From: an uncultured Burkholderiaceae bacterium | GTDB taxonomy: Bacteria > Pseudomonadota > Gammaproteobacteria > Burkholderiales > Burkholderiaceae | Direction of reading: 5' to 3' | Assembly (NCBI GenBank): GCA_937871985.1 | Contig: CALMPB010000212.1 | Location: 1-26,965, forward strand | Length of the DNA stretch: 26,965 nucleotides | In this document: positions 8,105 to 14,281 of the stretch, in pieces | How positions within the stretch are numbered: the stretch's first letter is position 1 | Layout: each line of letters opens with the position of its first letter | The notes under the pieces: model-generated | The model's database searches: none | What the model saw: the letters and a program-made list of their open reading frames with translations, nothing else | What the model was told of the DNA's origin: nothing | Translations under genes and position numbers: made by a program

Positions 8105-8307
8105 GGGCCATCTCCCTCGCCCGCACAGGTGCGATTTCGAAAGTAGCGCAACATGCTCGATTTGGCCGACGCATTTCGATGGAATGGGCGCTTTCCTCGC
8201 CATGCCGAAGGGTGTCGCTTCGACCAGCCTACCCCAAGCACTCACCGCGCCTGCTGACACCTGGCGTCCGCCTTGATATGAGTGGACGATGATCGAGGGG
8301 GGAAGCG

Positions 8308-8796
8308 GTGGCGCGTCGGGTATTCTTTAGCTTTCACTATGACCGTGACGTTCGACGGGTCGTGCAAGTCCGCAATTCCTGGGTGGTTCGTCCAGGTGGC
8401 GAAGCGCAGCCTTTCTATGACAAGGCAGAGTTCGAAGAGGCAAAAAGACGCGCGGGCGGCATAGAAAAATGGATCGAAGAGCAGCTCAAAGGCACGTCCG
8501 TGACTGTGGTGCTGTTCGGCGCAGAGACGTATGATCGCGAATGGGTCCGGCACGAGATCAAGAGAAGTTACGAGCTTGGGAAAGGCCTATTGGCCATCGA
8601 CATCCATAGCGTAAAAGATCCGCAACTTGGAACTGATCGACAGGGGACCAACCCTCTCAGTTATTTTACAATAAAGCAGAATGGCCGAGATATTCCGCTG
8701 TCGAACCTATACGGGACATATGATTGGGTCCGGGATAACGGCTATGCCAACATGCCGGCTTGGATCGAAACTGCGGCAAAAGCGGCCGGTCGCTGA
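8308..8796 (+). CDS. ThsB-like TIR protein (MTH538/DUF1863 family)
   Basis: 162 aa, GTG start with GGGGGGAA just upstream. The opening A-R-R-V-F-F-S-F-H-Y, then V-R-N-S-W-V, matches the MTH538 TIR-like family that contains ThsB of Thoeris anti-phage systems. Known ThsB proteins sense infection and make a cyclic ADP-ribose isomer from NAD. The loop E-W-V-R-H-E-I gives a W-x-x-x-E pattern at W79 and E83, where active TIR NADases place their glutamate. The C-terminal Y-D-W-V-R-D-N-G-Y is also ThsB-like. It is the first gene of a three-gene plus-strand operon with the 386-aa TIR (5-nt gap) and the SLOG gene. There is no ThsA neighbour, so this is ThsB-like rather than a proven Thoeris ThsB. Confidence 0.85.
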   Translation: MARRVFFSFHYDRDVRRVVQVRNSWVVRPGGEAQPFYDKAEFEEAKRRAGGIEKWIEEQLKGTSVTVVLFGAETYDREWVRHEIKRSYELGKGLLAIDIHSVKDPQLGTDRQGTNPLSYFTIKQNGRDIPLSNLYGTYDWVRDNGYANMPAWIETAAKAAGR

Positions 8797-8801
8797 CACC
8801 A

Positions 8802-9962
8802 ATGAGTATCTATGAACTGGCCATACTTGGTGCGGCAACGCCAGAGGAGCGTGCAACACTGACAGCGACGCTCACGGATATCGTTTCCGACTTCGGATTG
8901 ACGTTGGGGGACGATGTAGTTGTGCATAATGCGGCAACGCTGGGTGAGCGGCACAAGCCAGCAGCATTCGCGTGTGCGTATTTTGGAGGAAATGCCCAGC
9001 AAGATCTCGAAGCGGCCCAAGACCTGATCCGGGCCAGTGCGCCCATCATTCCAACGATTGCCGCTGGCGCAGACTTCAATGCTCACATCCCCCCGCTTCT
9101 CCAGCCCATCAATGGGCTAACGCGGCGCGCTGACGATCCAAATATGACTGAACTCGCGTCAGCAATGCTGGAATGCGTGGGCTTACTTCGTCGACAGCGA
9201 CGGGTTTTTGTGAGCTATCGGCGCGTGGAATCCCGAGCAGCAGCGTTGCAACTTCACGATCTCCTTGCGTCCCGCGGATTCGACGTATTCTTGGACACGC
9301 ACGACATTAGGCCCGGCGATCCGTTCCAAGATGTGCTTTGGCATAGGCTCGTCGATTCTGATGTTATGGTTATGCTCGACACGCCTACCTATTTCGATAG
9401 CCGCTGGACTCGACAGGAAATAGGAAGGGCGCGCGCGAAAGAGATCCAGGTCCTTCGTGTAATTTGGCCTGAGCATACGCCAAACAAGCTGACCGATCTT
9501 GCAGAGACTATATATCTTGATCCAGAGGAACTCGAGGGGCCAGATGGCCCAATAGTAGCCAAAACGGCGGATACAATCGTCCTGGAGGTCGAGCGGCTAC
9601 GAAGCCGGAGCATCGCATCTCGATATATGTCGATTACCGGCAAACTCCGCGCTGACGTCGAGAAAATTGGTGCGTCAGTGGAAGGCGTCGGCGCACATCG
9701 GGCCGTCGCCGTGCGGTTGCTGGACGGCGAAAAGATCTGGGCATATCCGATCGTCGGAATCCCCACGGCTGAAATTTTGAACGATGTGGCCGATAAGGCG
9801 CGACGAGCGGAACAGCAGGAGATACCGGTACTGGTCTACGATCATATCGGCATCCGTGATGCATGGAATGCTCATCTCCGATGGCTTGGGGAGCATATTC
9901 GCGCGGTCCGCACGATTAAAGTTTCCGAAGCCGGATGGGCTCTTGCGGCATGGGAGAACTGA
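8802..9962 (+). CDS. TIR domain protein with uncharacterised N- and C-terminal domains
   Basis: 386 aa from the ATG at 8802, which follows the upstream stop by 5 nt. Residues 1-130 form an alpha/beta region I cannot name, starting S-I-Y-E-L-A-I-L-G-A and containing A-Y-F-G-G. Residues about 133-225 are a clear TIR domain: R-R-V-F-V-S-Y-R-R, D-V-F-L-D-T-H-D-I, V-M-L-D-T-P, and the W-x-x-x-E pair W202/E206 expected of NADase TIRs. A C-terminal alpha/beta segment follows (V-A-V-R-L-L-D-G-E-K-I-W-A). There is no membrane segment. It could be the second messenger synthase or an NAD-depleting effector. The stop is 2 nt before the SLOG start, so all three plus-strand genes are co-translated. Confidence 0.85.
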   Translation: MSIYELAILGAATPEERATLTATLTDIVSDFGLTLGDDVVVHNAATLGERHKPAAFACAYFGGNAQQDLEAAQDLIRASAPIIPTIAAGADFNAHIPPLLQPINGLTRRADDPNMTELASAMLECVGLLRRQRRVFVSYRRVESRAAALQLHDLLASRGFDVFLDTHDIRPGDPFQDVLWHRLVDSDVMVMLDTPTYFDSRWTRQEIGRARAKEIQVLRVIWPEHTPNKLTDLAETIYLDPEELEGPDGPIVAKTADTIVLEVERLRSRSIASRYMSITGKLRADVEKIGASVEGVGAHRAVAVRLLDGEKIWAYPIVGIPTAEILNDVADKARRAEQQEIPVLVYDHIGIRDAWNAHLRWLGEHIRAVRTIKVSEAGWALAAWEN

Positions 9963-9964
9963 CC

Positions 9965-10621
9965 ATGACTGAGGCCATTTTTCTTTCGGCAGGCGTGCCG
10001 GATCCGAAGCGAGGCCCACAATATGCGGCGACCGCTGACAGTGTCGCGATTACAGCCGCAGTCTCCGCTTTGGTGCACGTCACGCTAGGACGCAGGCTGC
10101 TTGTTTGGGGTGGTCAACCCGCAATAACACCAATGATCTGGGTGGTCTCGCAAGACATAGGAATAAATTACGGACACTGGGTCCGGCTCTACCAGTCTCG
10201 CCATTTCAAGGACGAGTATCCCGAGGATAATGAGCGGTTCAACAACGTGGTTTATACGGACGAGATTGAGAAGGATCGGGAGAAGAGCTTGCTGGCCATG
10301 CGCGAGCGTATGTTTTCCGAACACAAGTTCAAAGCGGCAGTTTTCATTGGGGGTATGGGCGGGATTGTACAGGAATATGAAATGTTTCGACGCCTGCAAC
10401 CGGACGCTGCAGTGATTCCAGTAGTCTCCACGGGCGGCGCGACGCTTGAAGTTGGGGCGCAGGTTGAATCTCTATCGCCCGACCTAGCGGAAGACCGGGA
10501 CTATGTTGCGTTATTTCACCGCCACCTTGACGTTTCCGTCCGAGAGGAGCGCTTCGAAAGTCCAACTCTCCAACCGGATGTCGTTGAGAAGCGATTTTGG
10601 CAACCCCCTGCCACTGCTTAA
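9965..10621 (+). CDS. Stand-alone SLOG domain protein
   Basis: 218 aa, ATG 2 nt after the TIR stop. It begins M-T-E-A-I-F-L-S-A-G-V-P-D-P-K-R-G. The Rossmann-like nucleotide pocket is visible as V-W-G-G-Q-P-A-I-T-P (47-56) and F-I-G-G-M-G-G-I-V-Q-E-Y-E (127-139), the G-G-x-G-G-x-x-x-E pattern of SLOG/LOG folds. In Thoeris the SLOG domain of ThsA binds the TIR-made ADP-ribose signal and switches on a SIR2 NADase. Here no effector domain is fused, so it may sense, sequester or process the signal, or hand it to another protein. It ends 16 nt from the stop of the convergent TIR gene, with room for no long terminator. Confidence 0.85.
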   Translation: MTEAIFLSAGVPDPKRGPQYAATADSVAITAAVSALVHVTLGRRLLVWGGQPAITPMIWVVSQDIGINYGHWVRLYQSRHFKDEYPEDNERFNNVVYTDEIEKDREKSLLAMRERMFSEHKFKAAVFIGGMGGIVQEYEMFRRLQPDAAVIPVVSTGGATLEVGAQVESLSPDLAEDRDYVALFHRHLDVSVREERFESPTLQPDVVEKRFWQPPATA

Positions 10622-10637
10622 ACGGGACGGGAACTCG

Positions 10638-11192
10638 TTATTCACCAGCCAGCCACTCGCTAAGCTCGGTAGCTGTGTTCCTTTTCTCGTCGAGGACCAT
10701 CCAGACGCGCTTTTGATGACCCTGTAGATCCCCCCAGACGATGCGGCGGTATAATCCCAGATACTCCCACGACGCCCATGCCTGCTCATGCGCGCTGTCG
10801 GATGCCGGGAACAGCGCGATCTTCGTCAACCCTTTATACCCATCCGCGACGCCCAACTCCCAGGGCACCCAACGACTGTCCTTGCTGTTCTTGCTTGCAA
10901 GAAGGACAAAGCGCTTGGTCTGACGAATACGGCTCTTTAACAGCCCTGCCGTTTCCTCCGTCGTGTATGGGGGCATTTCCGGGTCGATTTCATCGACATA
11001 AACCTTGGCGCCGTGCCCTTCTAATACACGAATGGCGCCAACGACGAGATCATCGTCCTTGCTTGAGTGCGAAAGAAATGTAGCACCCGACAGCGCCCGA
11101 GAAGAAGCAGATTTCCTGAGGTTTACCTGCTCGTTGATGTTCAATTTGCCAGCGAAATTACGAAGCTCGGATTTGGTAATATATTCTATCAT
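10638..11192 (-). CDS. TIR domain protein, 184 aa
   Basis: After about 36 polar residues (M-I-E-Y-I-T-K-S-E-L-R) comes a TIR domain: A-T-F-L-S-H-S-S-K-D-D-D (37-48), V-Y-V-D-E-I-D-P (64-71), F-V-L-L-A-S-K-N-S, and S-R-W-V-P-W-E-L-G with W108 and E112 as the W-x-x-x-E pair. The C-terminal part (S-W-E-Y-L-G-L-Y) is typical of bacterial TIR proteins with short extensions. It is the second gene of a minus-strand pair behind the ThsB-like gene (49-nt gap). It faces the SLOG gene convergently. The start site is only weakly supported by a ribosome binding site. Confidence 0.82.
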   Translation of the reverse strand: MIEYITKSELRNFAGKLNINEQVNLRKSASSRALSGATFLSHSSKDDDLVVGAIRVLEGHGAKVYVDEIDPEMPPYTTEETAGLLKSRIRQTKRFVLLASKNSKDSRWVPWELGVADGYKGLTKIALFPASDSAHEQAWASWEYLGLYRRIVWGDLQGHQKRVWMVLDEKRNTATELSEWLAGE

Positions 11193-11241
11193 TCTTGCCG
11201 CCCGCTCTTAATTCCGCGCAAAATCTCCGATTCTCTGCACT

Positions 11242-11739
11242 TCAGTTATTTGCTCGGATCGCAATGGCCTCTTCAATCCAAGTCTCGATCCCATTCTTAA
11301 TCGAGTCATAGGCGGCTTTGCTATCTGCTCCGGAAGGAGAGACGAGCTTCACTATGGACGAAAGCTTCTTCCCTGTATTGGCGTAGCCTATTTCATCAAA
11401 TGGATTGCTGCCTGCCACGCACGAGTTCCCATCGTGACCAAGAAGTTTGTTTATCCGGATACCCACCACGCCTTTGCCTGCGTCCCAACCTTTGACGATC
11501 TCGCGGATCACCCATGGCCGGTTCGCTGTTTCCGAACCGACGAGCACCACCACGCAACTCTTGCCGTACATGTTGTCATCGATCCATTTTTCGATGGAGG
11601 CTTTGCCCTTCCGCTTGACCTCCTCCCAAGCATTCGCAGTGCAAAGAGTCTGCCCTTCGAGGGCTCCGATGTTACGCACCTGCTGAGTACGCCAAAAATC
11701 GTTCGCGAAGTGAAAACTGAAGAAAACGCGCCGCGCCAT
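11242..11739 (-). CDS. Second ThsB-like TIR protein (MTH538/DUF1863 family)
   Basis: 165 aa. The ATG at 11739 has AGGGGG upstream and the family start A-R-R-V-F-F-S-F-H-F; 14 upstream codons are discarded. It has the same layout as the 162-aa protein at the other end of the cargo: V-R-N-I-G, S-I-E-K-W-I-D-D, V-V-V-L-V-G-S-E-T, and R-P-W-V-I-R-E-I with W76 and E80. The two share the ends but differ in the middle and C terminus, so they are divergent paralogues rather than a recent duplication. It is probably the sensor or signal synthase of the minus-strand pair. Confidence 0.84.
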   Translation of the reverse strand: MARRVFFSFHFANDFWRTQQVRNIGALEGQTLCTANAWEEVKRKGKASIEKWIDDNMYGKSCVVVLVGSETANRPWVIREIVKGWDAGKGVVGIRINKLLGHDGNSCVAGSNPFDEIGYANTGKKLSSIVKLVSPSGADSKAAYDSIKNGIETWIEEAIAIRANN

Positions 11740-11855
11740 AAGGCCCCCTTTTGTTCTCCGACCTTCTACAGAGGCGGCCATCGTTCCGCTAGAGAAATCG
11801 ATTCGGAAACGAATGGCTTGAATAACAAGCGCGGCATTTTTGTGCGGCGCCTCAT

Positions 11856-11873
11856 GCGACGCTTAAGCGTCGC
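11856..11873. repeat. 18-bp perfect palindrome near the right element end
   Basis: GCGACGCTTAAGCGTCGC is a perfect palindrome 108 bases inside the right end of the element. GCGACGC recurs a few bases downstream. It is a likely protein-binding or hairpin element of the recombination site. Confidence 0.55.
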
Positions 11874-11883
11874 TGCGCGACGC

Positions 11884-11942
11884 GAGGGACGGGCCGACCA
11901 CCGCCAGCTCTTTGGGTTAGCGCGGCAGTCGGCCCGTCCCTC
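11884..11942. repeat. Long-arm inverted repeat at right end of insertion 1
   Basis: GAGGGACGGGCCGAC (11884-11898) and GTCGGCCCGTCCCTC (11928-11942) are perfect 15-bp arms with a 29-nt spacer, 39 bases from the element end. The spacer contains AGCTCTTTGGGTTAGCG, which resembles AGCTATTAGGATTGGCG in the spacer of the inverted repeat at 20427-20487. The roughly 240-base non-coding stretch from 11740 to 11981 appears to be entirely recombination-site sequence. Confidence 0.7.
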
Positions 11943-11973
11943 ATCGCGCGCAAAGGAGACAGTTTCAATGGGT

Positions 11974-11981
11974 AGACCTAA
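11974..11981. repeat. Right terminal inverted repeat
   Basis: AGACCTAA, the reverse complement of TTAGGTCT at 2794-2801. It is preceded by GGGT, giving GGGTAGACC, which recurs at 20520-20528. Confidence 0.65.
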
Positions 11982-11987
11982 GCTGCA
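11982..11987. repeat. Right direct repeat GCTGCA flanking insertion 1
   Basis: Matches 2788-2793. The sequence continues as the codons for R-H-S of the split PP-loop gene read on the minus strand. Confidence 0.65.
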
Positions 11988-12371
11988 GCTGTGCCGTCCA
12001 AGGCTGATGCTCGGCAGTGTCGCGTTCGTGAGGACATTGGCGAGGATCGAATAGTAAGGCGGCCAATGCTTGAAACGCGTGGGCACATAGCGGACCACCT
12101 CGTAGGGAATGCCGCGCGCCGCCATCCAGAGCGAGATCACTCTCTGATACTCGTAGGTTTCCGGCTTTTCGGCACCGGGATCGGCCGTCAGGACCAGGTC
12201 GGGCGGCTCGCCGCGCGATTCGAGTTCGACGAGGAGAGCGGTTGAATCGACGCCGATCCCATAAGCAAGAACGACCGGCGGGGGCGCGGCAACAAGGATG
12301 TAGTCGACCGGCGCGCGAGCCCCAGCGGACTCGACAGTTGGATGTGGAAGCATGGGGCTTCGAGTCCTTGA

Positions 12372-12391
12372 GGGCGGCAAAATTGCCGCCC
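12372..12391. other. Hairpin upstream of the PP-loop gene start
   Basis: GGGCGGCAA-AA-TTGCCGCCC, 9-bp arms, lies 18 bases upstream of the ATG at 12353 on the minus strand. It could be a terminator of the preceding gene or a leader structure. There is no T run beyond the stem. Confidence 0.35.
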
Positions 12392-12507
12392 CGCCCGGCC
12401 CCCCTCCCCTCTCTGCTGGAATCGGAGCAGGCATCGTCCGATCCGCAATCGGACGGAAGCACGATGGTCATTACGCGGATGATCCGCTCATGCGGCCTGG
12501 GCGGCGG

Positions 12508-12556
12508 CGCCTATTGCTTGGAGAGGGCCTCCTGCAGCGCGGCCTTCACCTTTGAG
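12508..12556 (-). pseudogene. Truncated 3' end of a backbone gene
   Basis: On the minus strand the sequence reads G-S-K-V-K-A-A-L-Q-E-A-L-S-K-Q then a TAG stop. This looks like the natural C terminus of a backbone gene, with no start codon or gene body next to it. Upstream, only about 20 bases separate it from the stop of the metal-repressor gene. I infer that the metal-resistance block replaced or displaced the rest of the gene. The parent family is not recognised, and the short length leaves chance possible. Confidence 0.3.
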
Positions 12557-12575
12557 CCAGTACCGAGACAGAGAG

Positions 12576-12845
12576 TTACAGGTAGCGCGAGATCGCCTTG
12601 AAATCCTCAATCGCCCTGGCCGCGCCGCCTTCGTCCGCGGCATGGCTTAGGCAATGGTCGATATGATCGTTGATGAGGGCGCGCTTCGCGCTCGCCACGG
12701 CCTTCTCGACCGCATCGAGCTGCTGCGCGACGTCGACGCAGGTCCGCCCCTCCTCGATCATGGTGACGATGCTGCGGAGATGCCCCGTGGCGCGATTGAG
12801 CCGCTTGATGATCGCCGGGTGGCTGGCGTGCTTGTGGTTGCTCAT
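12576..12845 (-). CDS. Metal-sensing CsoR/RcnR/FrmR-family repressor
   Basis: 89 aa starting M-S-N-H-K-H-A-S-H-P-A-I-I-K-R-L-N-R. It is all-helical, with R-L-N-R-A-x-G-H-L at the start, R-T-C-V-D-V-A-Q-Q-L in the middle, and L-I-N-D-H-I-D-H-C-L near the end. The N-terminal histidines, middle cysteine and H-x-x-H-C cluster are the metal ligands expected in this family. The pattern resembles the Ni/Co sensor DmeR more than copper CsoR. A His-rich Ni-type exporter is divergently encoded, so control of nickel or cobalt resistance is likely. Two C-tract/G-tract palindromes in the intergenic region are its probable operators. The ATG at 12845 is chosen over one at 12863. Confidence 0.87.
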   Translation of the reverse strand: MSNHKHASHPAIIKRLNRATGHLRSIVTMIEEGRTCVDVAQQLDAVEKAVASAKRALINDHIDHCLSHAADEGGAARAIEDFKAISRYL

Positions 12846-12888
12846 CGGTCTATCTTTCACCACCCAAAACGCTTGTCGAGGAATTCAT

Positions 12889-12909
12889 ACATCCCCCCCA
12901 AGGGGATGT
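12889..12909. promoter_or_regulatory. Probable repressor operator 1
   Basis: ACATCCCCCCCAAGGGGATGT is a near-perfect palindrome with the C-tract/G-tract core typical of CsoR/RcnR-family sites. It lies 44 bases upstream of the repressor start. Confidence 0.7.
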
Positions 12910-12914
12910 TGCAC

Positions 12915-12934
12915 ACATCCCCCCAGGGGGATAG
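12915..12934. promoter_or_regulatory. Probable repressor operator 2
   Basis: ACATCCCCCCAGGGGGATAG repeats the same core 26 bases after the first site and ends 9 bases before the ATG of the exporter. Binding here would block transcription or early elongation of the plus-strand operon. The exporter's Shine-Dalgarno (AGGGAGAG) abuts it. Confidence 0.7.
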
Positions 12935-12943
12935 GGAGAGACC

Positions 12944-14281
12944 ATGCTTCATGTGCTCGCCAACCGCACCTATCGCCACCTGTTTCTGGCGCAGATGATC
13001 GCGCTCGTCGGGACGGGCCTGGCGACGGTCGCGCTTGGACTGCTCGCCTATGACATTGCCGGCGGCGATGCGGGCGCGGTGCTGGGAACGGCGCTGGCGA
13101 TCAAGATGATCGCTTATATCGGCGTTGCGCCGATGGCGGGCGCCTTCGCCGACCGGGTGCCGCGCAAGGCGCTGCTCGTCTCGCTCGACCTGGTCCGCGC
13201 CGCCGTCGCCATCTGCTTGCCGTTCGTCACCGAGGTCTGGCAGGTCTATATGCTGATCTTCGTGCTGCAATCGGCCTCGGCGGGGTTTACCCCGACCTTT
13301 CAGGCGACCATTCCCGACGTTCTGCCGGAGGAAGCCGATTATACCCGCGCGCTGTCGCTGTCCCGGCTCGCCTATGACATGGAGAGTCTGACCAGCCCGA
13401 TGCTCGCGGCCGCACTGCTGACGGTCATCAACTTCCACTGGCTGTTCTCGGGCACCGCGATCGGCTTTGTCGCTTCGGCCGCGCTGGTCGTGACCTCGGG
13501 CCTGGCTAAAACGGTGGCCGCAGCGACCCGCAGGATGGGCATCTACGACAAGACGACGCGCGGCATTCGCATCTACCTCAAGACGCCGCGGATGCGCGGC
13601 CTGCTCGCCGTGACGCTGGCCGCGGCGGCGGCGAGCGCGATGGTGATCGTCAATACCGTCGTGATCGTGCGCGGGCTCGGGCTCGGCCAGCGGGACGTGG
13701 CGCTGACCCTGGCCGCCTTTGGCGGCGGCTCGATGTGCGCCGCTTTCGCGCTGCCCCGCATCCTCGATCGCGTCGCCGACCGCGCGATCATGATCGGCGC
13801 CTCGTTCTTGCTGGTCCTCGGCTTGGCCGCGTTGACTGCGATCAGCGCCATGATTCCGCCGGGGCAGGCTTATTGGCACATTCTGCTCGGTGGCTGGCTA
13901 CTACTCGGCGTCGCTTATTCGATGAGCGTCACGCCGGGCGGCCGGCTGCTGCGGCGTTCAGCCAGTTCGGAAGACCGGCCTGCATTGTTCGCGGCGCAGT
14001 TCGCACTCAGCCATGTCTGCTGGCTGATCGCCTATCCGCTGGTCGGCCAGCTTGGCGCGCGGGTGAGCATGACCGCCGCATTCGGCGGTATGGCCGCGCT
14101 GGCGGCGGTTGGTGCGGTCGCGGCGCTGCTGCTGTGGCCGGCGAACGACCCGGACTCGGTGTCGCACCGTCACGATGATCTTCCGGCCGATCATCCCCAT
14201 CAGCGTGACGCTCACGCCGACGGCGATGCCAAGCACGCCTTCGTGATCGATGACCTCCACCCGCGTTGGCCGACGACATGA
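12944..14281 (+). CDS. NreB-like MFS metal exporter with His-rich tail
   Basis: 445 aa integral membrane protein with about 12 hydrophobic segments. MFS loop motifs include D-R-V-P-R-K-A between TM2 and TM3, and the N terminus is N-R-T-Y-R-H-L-F-L-A-Q. The last 45 residues are a cytoplasmic His/Asp-rich tail (S-H-R-H-D-D, D-H-P-H-Q-R-D-A-H, D-A-K-H), as in the nickel exporter NreB. Proton-driven Ni or Co export is inferred from family and neighbours. It is divergent from the CsoR/RcnR-family repressor and has two operators upstream. Its stop overlaps the next ATG by 4 bp, so the exporter heads the operon that continues through the RND genes. Confidence 0.85.
   Translation: MLHVLANRTYRHLFLAQMIALVGTGLATVALGLLAYDIAGGDAGAVLGTALAIKMIAYIGVAPMAGAFADRVPRKALLVSLDLVRAAVAICLPFVTEVWQVYMLIFVLQSASAGFTPTFQATIPDVLPEEADYTRALSLSRLAYDMESLTSPMLAAALLTVINFHWLFSGTAIGFVASAALVVTSGLAKTVAAATRRMGIYDKTTRGIRIYLKTPRMRGLLAVTLAAAAASAMVIVNTVVIVRGLGLGQRDVALTLAAFGGGSMCAAFALPRILDRVADRAIMIGASFLLVLGLAALTAISAMIPPGQAYWHILLGGWLLLGVAYSMSVTPGGRLLRRSASSEDRPALFAAQFALSHVCWLIAYPLVGQLGARVSMTAAFGGMAALAAVGAVAALLLWPANDPDSVSHRHDDLPADHPHQRDAHADGDAKHAFVIDDLHPRWPTT

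Larger units (their letters stand above)
2794..11981. mobile_element. GInt-type integrative element (ginABCD) carrying TIR/SLOG cargo
   Basis: The borders come from three independent observations. The PP-loop gene is split exactly here. The ends are 8-bp inverted repeats (TTAGGTCT / AGACCTAA). GCTGCA lies directly outside both. Inside, three tyrosine recombinases and a small HTH protein form one overlapping operon at the left end, the ginABCD layout of GInt islands, which is related to Tn554 TnpABC and recombinase-in-trio elements. The cargo (8308-11739) is five TIR or SLOG genes, visibly less GC-rich than the backbone. The right 240 bases are non-coding and strongly palindromic. The family name is from recalled knowledge; the borders are read directly. 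Confidence 0.85.
11766..12353 (-). pseudogene. PP-loop / PAPS reductase-like protein, N-terminal half (interrupted)
   Basis: The true N-terminal half runs from the ATG at 12353 to the element junction at 11981/11982. It holds a PP-loop variant (L-A-Y-G-I-G-V-D-S-T-A-L-L) and D-P-G-A-E-K-P-E-T-Y, as in PAPS reductase-like adenine nucleotide alpha hydrolases, and ends S-L-G-R-H-S-C-S. Beyond the junction the frame runs into element DNA for about 72 unrelated, Arg-rich residues before a stop at 11766. The intact protein would be about 320 aa. It lies upstream of DUF3768 in the original operon. The reaction is unknown; sulfonucleotide reduction is not implied by the fold alone. Confidence 0.82.

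Noticed and set aside
8308..10621. Complete classical Thoeris system
   Set aside because: ThsB-like TIRs are present, but no ThsA with SIR2 or other fused effector was found in any frame of the cargo, so only Thoeris-like is justified.
2794..11981. Prophage or ICE
   Set aside because: There are no phage structural, relaxase or type IV secretion genes; three recombinases plus a small HTH gene and cargo fit a GInt/Tn554-like element better.
12857..13879. 340-aa minus-strand open frame opposite the MFS gene
   Set aside because: It is a low-complexity Arg/Gln/Asp/His-rich shadow of the exporter gene with no domain.
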